Assembly: GCA_022545875.1 (NCBI GenBank)
Contig: JAKEIF010000113.1
Span: forward strand, 1 to 5,504
DNA length: 5,504 bases
Origin: Nitrososphaera sp.
Lineage (GTDB): Archaea > Thermoproteota > Nitrososphaeria > Nitrososphaerales > Nitrososphaeraceae
Direction: 5' to 3'
The notes beneath the pieces are model-generated. The model worked only from the letters and a program-made list of their open reading frames with translations. It had not been told where the DNA came from and did no database searches. Positions within the stretch are counted from its first letter, which is position 1. The number at the start of each line of letters is the position of its first letter. Below, in pieces: positions 1 to 4,941 of the stretch. The position numbers were made by a program, and so were the translations under genes.

Positions 1-476
1 AAGTGATGTTTATCGGAGAGGCCCCGGGCAGAAGCGAAGACGAAAAAGGCAGACCGTTTGTTGGGGCAGCGGGTAGAATTCTTGACGATCTCCTTCAGAA
101 GGCGGGCATTGAAAGATCTCAGGTCTTTATAACAAATGTCGTAAAGTGCAGGCCGCCGAGCAACAGGGTTCCAGAGGACGACGAGGTCTCGGCCTGCAGG
201 CCGTATCTTGAAAGGCAGATTGATCTTATCCGGCCAAAAGTCATTTGCATCCTTGGTCGCACCGCGTACTCGTCTCTGCTGGGAGGCGGTTCCATAACTG
301 CAAACAGGGGCAAGGTAGTGGAAAAGGCAGGCCAAAAGTATTTTCTTACAATCCATCCGGCAGCGGCCATCTATAGAAAAAGCCTAGTTTCAGTTTTGGA
401 GTCTGACCTGAAAAAACTCGCGGCGTCACTGAAGGCAATGGAGGATGGCAAGAGTTCGCTAGAGGAATTCTTGTGA
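1..476 (+). CDS. udg: Family 4 (type IV) uracil-DNA glycosylase, 5'-truncated by the window edge
   Basis: This enzyme removes uracil from DNA, the product of cytosine deamination, and starts base-excision repair. The reading frame is already open at the left edge. The first visible residues (VMFIGEAPG, V encoded by the GTG at 3) are internal in this family, so roughly 35-40 N-terminal residues, including the first two iron-sulfur cysteines, lie outside the window. Counting M1 from position 3, the uracil-pocket motif GEAPGRSED is at 5-13, GRPFVG at 16-21, the other two 4Fe-4S cysteines at C49 (NVVKCRPP) and C65 (ACRPYL), and the minor-groove loop TIHPAAA with H118 at 116-122. All motifs visible here are intact. 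The gene ends with TGA overlapping the GTG start of the alkyl-base glycosylase by four bases, so the two are probably cotranscribed. Family assignment is firm; the start cannot be judged. Confidence 0.95.
   Translation, partial: VMFIGEAPGRSEDEKGRPFVGAAGRILDDLLQKAGIERSQVFITNVVKCRPPSNRVPEDDEVSACRPYLERQIDLIRPKVICILGRTAYSSLLGGGSITANRGKVVEKAGQKYFLTIHPAAAIYRKSLVSVLESDLKKLAASLKAMEDGKSSLEEFL
461..466 (+). promoter_or_regulatory. Shine-Dalgarno site for the 3-methyladenine glycosylase
   Basis: AGAGGA lies inside the last codons of the uracil glycosylase, six bases before the GTG at 473. It supports the non-ATG start that creates the four-base GTGA overlap. Confidence 0.6.
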
Positions 477-1087
477 ACAGCTGCCTAGGCCGGGACTTCT
501 ATTCCCGCCCTACCGTCCAGGTGGCGAGGGATCTTGTAGGGATGAAAGTCGTGCGAACCCTTGTCAAGGACGAGCTTGAGGTGAGACTGTCAGGAATAAT
601 TGTCGAGACAGAGGCCTATGGAGGGATTAATGATGAGGCCAGCCACGCAAGGATGGGGCCTACAGTCAGAAACGCCGTGATGTTTGGAGAGGTCGGACGA
701 GCCTACGTCTATTTCACTTACGGGAGCCATTTTTGCGTTAATGTTTCAGCCAGGTCTTCGCGTCAAAAGGCAGGCGCGGTTCTCATTAGGGCCCTTGAGC
801 CTCATGAGGGAATCGGACTAATGAAGCTTCACAGGGCAAGCGAAGAATTGTACTCTCTTGCATCAGGTCCCGGAAAATTGACGCAGGCCATGGAAATCGG
901 GTCGACCCTTAACGGGACAGATATGACTGACCCTGCGTCAGGACTCTTCATTGAACGGGGAGCTTCACGCGGAAAAATAGTCTCAACCCCTCGAATTGGC
1001 ATCAGCCGTGCGACGGAGAAGAATTGGCGATTCGTCGATTCATCCAGCATTTACGTCTCGAGAAAAACGCTGATCAACGTACGATGA
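473..1087 (+). CDS. mpg: DNA-3-methyladenine glycosylase, AAG/MPG family
   Basis: This monofunctional glycosylase excises alkylated and deaminated purines (3-methyladenine, 7-methylguanine, hypoxanthine). The 204-residue length is normal for prokaryotic members. It opens with the family N-terminus LGRDFYSRPTVQVARDLVG (5-23), so the start must lie upstream of this; GTG at 473 has a good ribosome site. VETEAY (44-49) carries the catalytic-water glutamate E47 and pocket tyrosine Y49, corresponding to human E125 and Y127. ASHAR holds H58 (human H136). MFGEVGRAYVYFTYG and FCVN (69-90) supply the stacking tyrosine Y80 and the pocket asparagine N90. ALIRALEP-like AVLIRALEP is at 102-110 and SGPGKLTQAM at 131-140. 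RIGISRATEKNWRF (174-187) is the C-terminal signature. No key residue is missing. The overlap with the uracil glycosylase suggests coupled translation of two repair enzymes that act on different damaged bases. Confidence 0.96.
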   Translation: MNSCLGRDFYSRPTVQVARDLVGMKVVRTLVKDELEVRLSGIIVETEAYGGINDEASHARMGPTVRNAVMFGEVGRAYVYFTYGSHFCVNVSARSSRQKAGAVLIRALEPHEGIGLMKLHRASEELYSLASGPGKLTQAMEIGSTLNGTDMTDPASGLFIERGASRGKIVSTPRIGISRATEKNWRFVDSSSIYVSRKTLINVR

Positions 1088-1105
1088 CTAGGCTGTAAAC
1101 TAGAG

Positions 1106-1122
1106 CTCCTTTTCTTGCTTTT
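1106..1122 (+). terminator. Possible oligo-pyrimidine terminator after the glycosylase pair
   Basis: A T-rich pyrimidine tract (CTCCTTTTCTTGCTTTT) begins about 20 bases after the glycosylase stop codon. Archaeal RNA polymerase can terminate at oligo-T runs without a hairpin. It runs into the TATA-like box of the next gene, so this is only a tentative call. Confidence 0.3.
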
Positions 1123-1125
1123 ATT
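1118..1125 (+). promoter_or_regulatory. TATA-like box for the gene at 1147
   Basis: CTTTTATT is centred about 25-26 bases before the ATG at 1147. That is the spacing expected if transcription begins at or next to the start codon (leaderless mRNA), and no Shine-Dalgarno motif is seen before that ATG. Confidence 0.4.
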
Positions 1126-1146
1126 GGATGATACGTATTTTCCGTG

Positions 1147-1503
1147 ATGAACAACAATTCGCAGGTATCAACCTACAACGTCACGATGGAAAGCACAGAG
1201 GATCTGGGTGTGAAAACAGACTTCTTGCTCGCATCATACAATTCCATTTACCTAGGCGCCAGAAAAGCCGCACCTCAGCAAATCAATAATGAACTTGTCA
1301 TCGCACAGGATGGAAGGACAAAGACAACGTTTCACATCAAGGTCTCAAATAGAATGGCGCCTTATCTCATAAAGGCGATTCAGGACCAGACAAAGCCGGG
1401 GTATGGAGTGGCACTAAAGTCATATTTCAATAGGCTGCAGGAGCAAATCATGGCTCAAATGTTCAGCAATGTCGGAGAATTGTCATTCCCGAAATTCGGG
1501 TAA
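1147..1503 (+). CDS. Hypothetical protein of 118 residues
   Basis: I do not recognise this protein. The start is placed at the ATG at 1147, not the GTG directly before it, because the TATA-like box at 1118-1125 is spaced for a leaderless ATG. The product is soluble-looking, with no signal peptide, membrane segment or cysteine. A polar N-terminus (NNNSQVSTYN) is followed by mixed strand and helix. The central stretch ELVIAQDGRTKTTFHIKVSNRMAPYLIKAIQ looks like two beta strands followed by a helix. The C-terminal helix (SYFNRLQEQIMAQMF) is followed by SFPKFG, which is encoded by a palindrome that also contains the TAA stop. The gene faces cobT convergently with nine bases between stop codons. 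Its codon use resembles its neighbours, and it is probably a lineage-specific archaeal gene. Function cannot be assigned. Confidence 0.75.
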   Translation: MNNNSQVSTYNVTMESTEDLGVKTDFLLASYNSIYLGARKAAPQQINNELVIAQDGRTKTTFHIKVSNRMAPYLIKAIQDQTKPGYGVALKSYFNRLQEQIMAQMFSNVGELSFPKFG

Positions 1504-1505
1504 TG
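1484..1505. repeat. Near-perfect palindrome over a stop codon at a convergent gene junction
   Basis: The left arm CATTCCCGAA and the right arm TTCGGG-T-AATG are complementary over ten bases, apart from a single bulged T, around a central A. The palindrome covers the last codons and TAA of the plus-strand gene and ends seven bases before the cobT stop. It could act as a bidirectional transcription barrier or be a copy of a dispersed CATTCCCG/CGGGAATG-type element. No long oligo-T run follows it on either strand, though TTTT occurs at 1521-1524 on the plus strand. Confidence 0.5.
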
Positions 1506-1512
1506 CCTCCGG

Positions 1513-2619
1513 CTATCCGCTTTTGATCTGCCCCATACGAGACTCTATACACGATTCGTACTCTTTTTCTATGGCCGCCATCAGGTTTCTGCCAGTGATC
1601 TTATCTGACTTTAGCATGGCAGCAAGGGAAGCGCCTCCTGCACCGACGCCTTCCTTTACAAATCCCTGGTTGAAGGAACGGAGCCCGGGCTTGACAGAGT
1701 CCTCGAGATGAAGATCGCACGTAAGAACAGGAGTTTCAGGCGAGACTGCCTTTGCTAGACCCGCCAAGTCCGAAGTTCGGTCATCCATTACATATTTCGT
1801 AGTCCCGATACAAAGTCCCCGAAGCCGCGTGTCAAGGAGCTTCAACAGTAGCATTACTGCAGTCATCTGGGTGCCTCCTGCTAGCATCACTCTGCATCCG
1901 GCAGAGAGCGCGCCTCTGGCTATCCCTGCAACTGAGGGTATCATCGGATCTCCTAATAGCGCAACGGCTTCCAGTGATGAACCGGCATTTTGCGACATCG
2001 AGTCACTTCTCGCAAGGGCTGCCTCAACAACCCTGTTCTTGAGGCTGTGAGGATTCTCAGGCATGCTGCTGCTAACCTTGAACTTTGCATCGACGCCAAG
2101 TGCGGTCAACACGGCAAGGGCGGTGGTCGTACCCCCGGGTATGCTTTCACCTATGACGACGAGGTCGGACAGTCGCGCGAGTTGCTTTCCCGTGATTTCG
2201 CCAAGCTCTAGCGCTCGCTTGACTGCAGATTTCTCCATTGCGGCATGAGTCAGGATATTTCTGCCAGAATCTAGACCAAATGAAAAGAATGGGACTGAGG
2301 GCTTTACCAGCGCGCCCGCATCTACTACAAAAGATGGAATCTCTCCCTTCAAAAGGGCGGTCCTTGTTATCAATGCCGGCGTCGGCTTTCCGTCAGGAGT
2401 CGCCGGGACGCCTTCGACGCACATGCATTTTCCATAGTACAGGAATTCTGCGTCTGCAGGAGAAGTATATTTTATTAGATCAGGATTGGCCCCCGCTACG
2501 GTAATACCGGGTATTTCGCTTGTTGCAGTATAAGATATTACGCACACAAAGACAGGATCTGCCGCGGCAAAAGCCGTGATCGACTGCTTTCCAGATGTTG
2601 ACGCGATGTCGGCGGGCAA
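1513..2619 (-). CDS. cobT: Archaeal-type nicotinate-nucleotide:dimethylbenzimidazole phosphoribosyltransferase-like protein (CobT)
   Basis: Members of this family transfer phosphoribose from nicotinate mononucleotide to the lower-ligand base of cobalamin, giving the alpha-riboside phosphate used in nucleotide-loop assembly. The 368-residue protein matches the archaeal CobT-like family: PVFVCVISYTATSEIPGITVAGANPDLIKYT at 22-52, GESIPGGTTTALAVLTALG at 157-175, GDPMIPSVAGIA at 223-234, LAGGTQMTA at 246-254 and KEGVGAGGA at 322-330. E323 in the last motif aligns by eye with the general-base glutamate of bacterial CobT (EGxGA). The start is TTG, directly after the stop of the upstream hydrolase, with AGGTGG four bases ahead. 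It leaves about 20 residues before the first conserved strand. It is the last gene of the nnrE-MBL-cobT operon. The family is clear; the exact base substrate is inferred. Confidence 0.9.
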   Translation of the reverse strand: MPADIASTSGKQSITAFAAADPVFVCVISYTATSEIPGITVAGANPDLIKYTSPADAEFLYYGKCMCVEGVPATPDGKPTPALITRTALLKGEIPSFVVDAGALVKPSVPFFSFGLDSGRNILTHAAMEKSAVKRALELGEITGKQLARLSDLVVIGESIPGGTTTALAVLTALGVDAKFKVSSSMPENPHSLKNRVVEAALARSDSMSQNAGSSLEAVALLGDPMIPSVAGIARGALSAGCRVMLAGGTQMTAVMLLLKLLDTRLRGLCIGTTKYVMDDRTSDLAGLAKAVSPETPVLTCDLHLEDSVKPGLRSFNQGFVKEGVGAGGASLAAMLKSDKITGRNLMAAIEKEYESCIESRMGQIKSG

Positions 2620-3246
2620 TCAGCCACCTGCGCCCATGAATTCCAAAAATTCTTTCTTTGTCTTTGGCTGCAGCACAAAGTTGGTGCTTCGTTCTCGGCC
2701 TATGGTGGACGTTTCAGTAGATCCATAGTTGTGGCCAGGATATACTAGTAGGCGTTCGTCAAGTTTTGCCACGACATTGAACAAGCTGTGGTACATTTTT
2801 TCAGCGTCACTTCCGGGAAGATCGACCCTTCCGCAATTTCCGACAAACAGCGTGTCGCCGGTGAAAACCAGCTGTCCCTCTAAGACCAGACACATGCTGT
2901 CCTCAGAGTGGCCTGGGGTATGAAGCACCTGCAAACGGGTTTTTCCCAGCTCTATTGTCTGCCCATTCTTGACGCTGATATCCTTGTTGAGCTTTGAATT
3001 TTCGTGCTGGACTATTTTCGCTCCGGTGGCGGCAGCCACCTGTTCGTTTCCCAGAACATGATCAAAGTGTCCATGTGTGTTTATGATGTATTTTGCAGTC
3101 CAGCCGTTCTTTTTCAATGCTGAAAAAGTCTTGTCCAATTCCCACGACGGATCAATTACTGCTGCGAGGTCAGTATCTTCGTCAGCAATTATGTACGTGT
3201 AGTTTGCCATTTGACCGGCTGGGATCTGGAGTACCTTAAACGTCAT
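2620..3246 (-). CDS. Metallo-beta-lactamase-fold hydrolase (glyoxalase II / persulfide dioxygenase-like)
   Basis: This 208-residue metalloenzyme carries all five metal-binding motifs of the fold: NTHGHFDH (56-63: H58, H60, D62, H63), H113 in HTPGHS, D131 in FTGDTLF, and H172 in YPGHNYG. The text VGNCGRVDLPGSDAEKMYHSL (135-155) is typical of the hydroxyacylglutathione-hydrolase-like branch and recalls the GCGRTD motif of ETHE1 persulfide dioxygenases. Substrates in that branch are thioesters or persulfides of low-molecular-weight thiols; the actual substrate here is unknown. The ATG at 3246 is chosen because it forms an ATGA overlap with the nnrE stop and has GGAGG seven bases upstream. An in-frame ATG at 3285 would add 13 polar residues within nnrE. 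No signal peptide is seen, so it should be cytosolic. It lies between nnrE and cobT in a tightly coupled operon, which hints at a role in metabolite-damage clearance or thiol chemistry. Confidence 0.9.
   Translation of the reverse strand: MTFKVLQIPAGQMANYTYIIADEDTDLAAVIDPSWELDKTFSALKKNGWTAKYIINTHGHFDHVLGNEQVAAATGAKIVQHENSKLNKDISVKNGQTIELGKTRLQVLHTPGHSEDSMCLVLEGQLVFTGDTLFVGNCGRVDLPGSDAEKMYHSLFNVVAKLDERLLVYPGHNYGSTETSTIGRERSTNFVLQPKTKKEFLEFMGAGG
2624..2629 (-). promoter_or_regulatory. Shine-Dalgarno site deciding the TTG start of cobT
   Basis: On the minus strand AGGTGG sits within the final codons of the hydrolase gene, four bases before the TTG at 2619. The hydrolase TGA forms the end of the spacer, so terminating ribosomes are placed next to the cobT start. 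No in-frame ATG exists before the conserved family N-terminus. Confidence 0.55.
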
Positions 3247-3920
3247 ATGACTCCCTCCTCGGCTTCTGGAGGAATCCCGATCCATTCCACGTGAACGGGC
3301 CCGGTATATTTTCTGCCGCGAGGCAGACCGACCTTTAGCCTATGAAACGTAACGGTCGCGTCGGCCTTCACGCACTTGTCGTGTATCTTGGCGGTATTGG
3401 GGTCAAACCCTGATGGAATGTCCACCGCAACAATCAGTGCGCGTTTATTGCCGTTAATTGTATCGATGGCAGAACTATGCGGCTCGCGCATTTCTCCGCG
3501 TATCCCCGTTCCGAAAATAGCATCCAAAATAATGTCCGCCTTTAGTATTACTTTTTTTATTTCGACTCCGAGTTCATCGCCAAACAAAATATCGATAGAG
3601 TTCATTTTCTCGACGATCCCCCAGTTAAGCTTCGCCTCTTCGCTCTTGATATCAGACGGGCTTCCAAGGAGTATTATTGTCACCTTTGCGCCATAACCTG
3701 CAAGGTGCCTTGATGCGACGAAACCATCTCCTCCATTATTTCCAGTTCCACACACTGCCACAATCTTCTTGTTTCTCAGCCTACCCTTGAATTTGCCAAC
3801 CACGAAATCTGCAAGTCCGTGACCGGCGTTCTCCATCATCAGGAACCGGCGCATACCAAGCGAGCTGTGGCCATTCTCCTCTATTCGATACATCTGATCT
3901 GAGGTGATCGCATTTTTCAT
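3243..3920 (-). CDS. nnrE: NAD(P)H-hydrate epimerase, stand-alone YjeF_N domain
   Basis: The enzyme epimerises the R form of hydrated NADH or NADPH to the S form, so that the NAD(P)HX dehydratase can restore the cofactor. The 225 residues form a single YjeF N-terminal domain. MKNAITSDQMYRIEENG gives the entry helix with the conserved (S/T)xxQM start. MMENAGHGLADFV is at 28-40, and the Rossmann-like glycine-rich loop CGTGNNGGDGFVASRHL is at 57-73. ILDAIFGTGIRGEMREP lies at 131-147 and VAVDIPSGFDPNTA at 164-177, with D167 in the conserved DxPSG motif. KADATVTFHRLKVGL at 185-199 completes the signature. There is no C-terminal ribokinase-like dehydratase (NnrD) domain, so the partner enzyme must be encoded elsewhere. 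The gene is first in an operon with the MBL hydrolase and cobT. A TATA-like box lies about 40 bases upstream of its ATG. Confidence 0.94.
   Translation of the reverse strand: MKNAITSDQMYRIEENGHSSLGMRRFLMMENAGHGLADFVVGKFKGRLRNKKIVAVCGTGNNGGDGFVASRHLAGYGAKVTIILLGSPSDIKSEEAKLNWGIVEKMNSIDILFGDELGVEIKKVILKADIILDAIFGTGIRGEMREPHSSAIDTINGNKRALIVAVDIPSGFDPNTAKIHDKCVKADATVTFHRLKVGLPRGRKYTGPVHVEWIGIPPEAEEGVI
3254..3258 (-). promoter_or_regulatory. Shine-Dalgarno site deciding the start of the MBL-fold hydrolase
   Basis: The minus strand reads GGAGG seven bases before the ATG at 3246, inside the last codons of nnrE. It favours this start over the upstream in-frame ATG at 3285 and supports translational coupling through the ATGA overlap. 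Confidence 0.65.
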
Positions 3921-3955
3921 TTTCAGTACCGCCGCTACAGGTTCGGTTCCGCCAA

Positions 3956-3963
3956 CATAAAAA
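3956..3963 (-). promoter_or_regulatory. TATA-like box for the nnrE-MBL-cobT operon
   Basis: The minus strand reads TTTTTATG about 40 bases before the nnrE ATG, in the 68-base gap after the wHTH-like gene. Transcription starting about 25 bases downstream would leave a leader of roughly 15 bases. The call rests on A/T content and spacing only. Confidence 0.35.
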
Positions 3964-3988
3964 CCATCAATGGGATTTCAGGCTATGG

Positions 3989-4261
3989 CTACGATTCGAC
4001 GCTCCGGTCAGAAAGCCTAGTCGATTTTTTCAGAAGTTCCCTGAACTCTGGGCTGAATTCGGCAACCTCTGAAAGACTGTACGATTCAGATTTTTCGCCC
4101 TTGGTCCATACTATGTACCCTTCACCGTCAATTATTATAGTCCCGTTCCGTTCGAGGAGGCGAATCACAAGATTGAGCTTGAATGGCTTCAGTGAAGGAA
4201 CCAGCTTGGCCAGCTCCCTCAACTTGGGATATCCGTCGAATTCCTTTATGGCCTGCAGCAC
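3989..4261 (-). CDS. Hypothetical winged-helix-like protein, probably missing its true N-terminus
   Basis: I do not recognise the family. From the GTG at 4261 the product is 90 residues. It reads as a helix (LQAIKEFDG), a second helix (PKLRELAKLVPS, 12-23), a third possible recognition helix (KPFKLNLVIRLLERNG, 25-40) and a beta hairpin (TIIIDGEGYIVWTK, 41-54). That order fits a winged helix-turn-helix, so DNA binding is possible. A charged C-terminal helix follows (SPEFRELLKKS). The GTG has no convincing ribosome site and falls inside what looks like the first helix (SELEVETVLQAIKEF). The same frame stays open upstream to a TAG at 4394-4396 but has no ATG, GTG or TTG. A better start exists in another frame at 4388. 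The gene precedes nnrE by 68 bases on the same strand. It may be frameshifted or mis-started. Confidence 0.6.
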   Translation of the reverse strand: MLQAIKEFDGYPKLRELAKLVPSLKPFKLNLVIRLLERNGTIIIDGEGYIVWTKGEKSESYSLSEVAEFSPEFRELLKKSTRLSDRSVES

Positions 4262-4388
4262 CGTCTCGACTTCAAGTTCTGAAATCTCATTTGCGGGATG
4301 CTCCTTCCAGGTTTTTGATTTCTTGGGCCGGATAACCGCCTTTACAGAGAGGAGAGCAAAAATCTTTTCGCTTTTCAGTCTCTTCCAT
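4262..4388 (-). other. Probable displaced 5' part of the wHTH-like gene (candidate frameshift)
   Basis: The wHTH frame continues upstream as plausible protein (IFALLSVKAVIRPKKSKTW, then KEHPANEISELEVET) but lacks a standard start codon. An ATG at 4388 opens the neighbouring frame with MEETEKRKDF and stops after 33 codons. The two frames meet at a run of five A on the plus strand (4358-4362; TTTTT on the coding strand). Removing one base there joins them into one 132-residue frame from 4388 to 3989. This could be a sequencing error, a recent mutation, or coincidence with an unusual start codon. Confidence 0.4.
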
Positions 4389-4430
4389 GCAAACTAGTCA
4401 AAGTAGGTGAATTTGCTGAGGGATGGAGCA

Positions 4431-4763
4431 CTAAATAGGGAATGCCAGTGTAGATTTTTCCAGATTGAGTACAGGAACATAGAGTGATTGTGCATCAGAA
4501 CCGATAGTATCAATGTATGTGAATTCGCCAGAAAGTCTCTTAAGTTGAATGAACTTTTTTGCAGGCTTTTCGTTCTGGACTACATAATGCACAGTCGCCC
4601 CTCCAACTGCACCAGTCTGGATGAACTGGACGTGCTTGCCCGAATAGTTGATGTAATACAGCATTGGAATGACTCCGATCATTGACTGTGCGGAGTAAAT
4701 TATTACTTTCAGCATGTCTTCAAGATTCTGATATTTTAGATAGGTAATTTCGCCTTGCTGCAT
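4431..4763 (-). CDS. Hypothetical protein of 110 residues
   Basis: I do not recognise a named family. The ATG at 4763 has AGGAG four bases ahead, a good ribosome site. The protein has no cysteine. It contains an amphipathic N-terminal helix (LEDMLKVIIYSAQSMIGVIPML, 14-35) that is hydrophobic but interrupted by polar residues and so not a clear membrane segment. A strand-rich second half follows: YYINYSGKHVQFIQTGAVGGATVHYVVQNE (36-65), KKFIQLKRLSGEFTYIDTIG (69-88) and SLYVPVLNLEKSTLAFPI (93-110). This suggests a compact alpha/beta or beta-sheet domain, perhaps one that binds a small ligand or self-associates. It lies 42 bases or more upstream of the wHTH-like gene on the same strand, and its stop overlaps an A/T-rich stretch. 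It faces away from the zinc-ribbon gene across a 178-base divergent spacer. Its confident start and clean frame support a real gene. Confidence 0.78.
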   Translation of the reverse strand: MQQGEITYLKYQNLEDMLKVIIYSAQSMIGVIPMLYYINYSGKHVQFIQTGAVGGATVHYVVQNEKPAKKFIQLKRLSGEFTYIDTIGSDAQSLYVPVLNLEKSTLAFPI

Positions 4764-4802
4764 TCTTCTCCTATTCGCGCATCCCGTTATTTGTTCTTTA
4801 GG

Positions 4803-4810
4803 TGTATTTG
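4803..4810 (-). promoter_or_regulatory. Candidate TATA-like box for the 110-residue protein
   Basis: The minus strand reads AAATACAC around here, 40-47 bases before the ATG at 4763. A start about 25 bases downstream would give a short leader that contains the AGGAG ribosome site. A second A/T stretch (AAATAACG) nearer the gene is an alternative. Confidence 0.25.
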
Positions 4811-4910
4811 CAAAGAAGCCGATGAATTATGCATTGAACTAATGGCGACTCGTTTACTTCGGCGATTATTTGCAGCCGATGTAACGTCGCTCCGGCATCT
4901 GGCAAAGTTG

Positions 4911-4919
4911 AATTATATT
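4911..4919 (+). promoter_or_regulatory. TATA box for the zinc-ribbon gene
   Basis: AATTATATT is centred about 27 bases before the ATG at 4942 and is the clearest TATA box in the window. The spacing implies a leaderless transcript starting at or near that ATG. An upstream in-frame TTG at 4918 would lie inside the TATA box itself, which argues against it as the start. Confidence 0.6.
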
Positions 4920-4941
4920 GACTGGGCAGGAACATCAGATC

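Noticed and set aside
1131..1138. Perfect eight-base palindrome ATACGTAT between the TATA-like box and the ATG at 1147.
   Set aside because: It could be an operator, but eight A/T-rich bases are expected by chance and there is no second copy nearby.
1829..2504. Several plus-strand open frames opposite cobT (for example 1990-2211 and 2238-2504).
   Set aside because: The minus-strand CobT motifs are continuous through this stretch. The opposite frames have no recognisable motifs or ribosome sites.
3247..3285. Longer version of the MBL hydrolase starting at the ATG at 3285.
   Set aside because: The added 13 polar residues overlap nnrE codons. The ATG at 3246 has a GGAGG site and the coupled ATGA junction.
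4918..4941. TTG start for the zinc-ribbon protein, adding eight residues.
   Set aside because: The codon overlaps the TATA box, so it would lie upstream of the expected transcription start.
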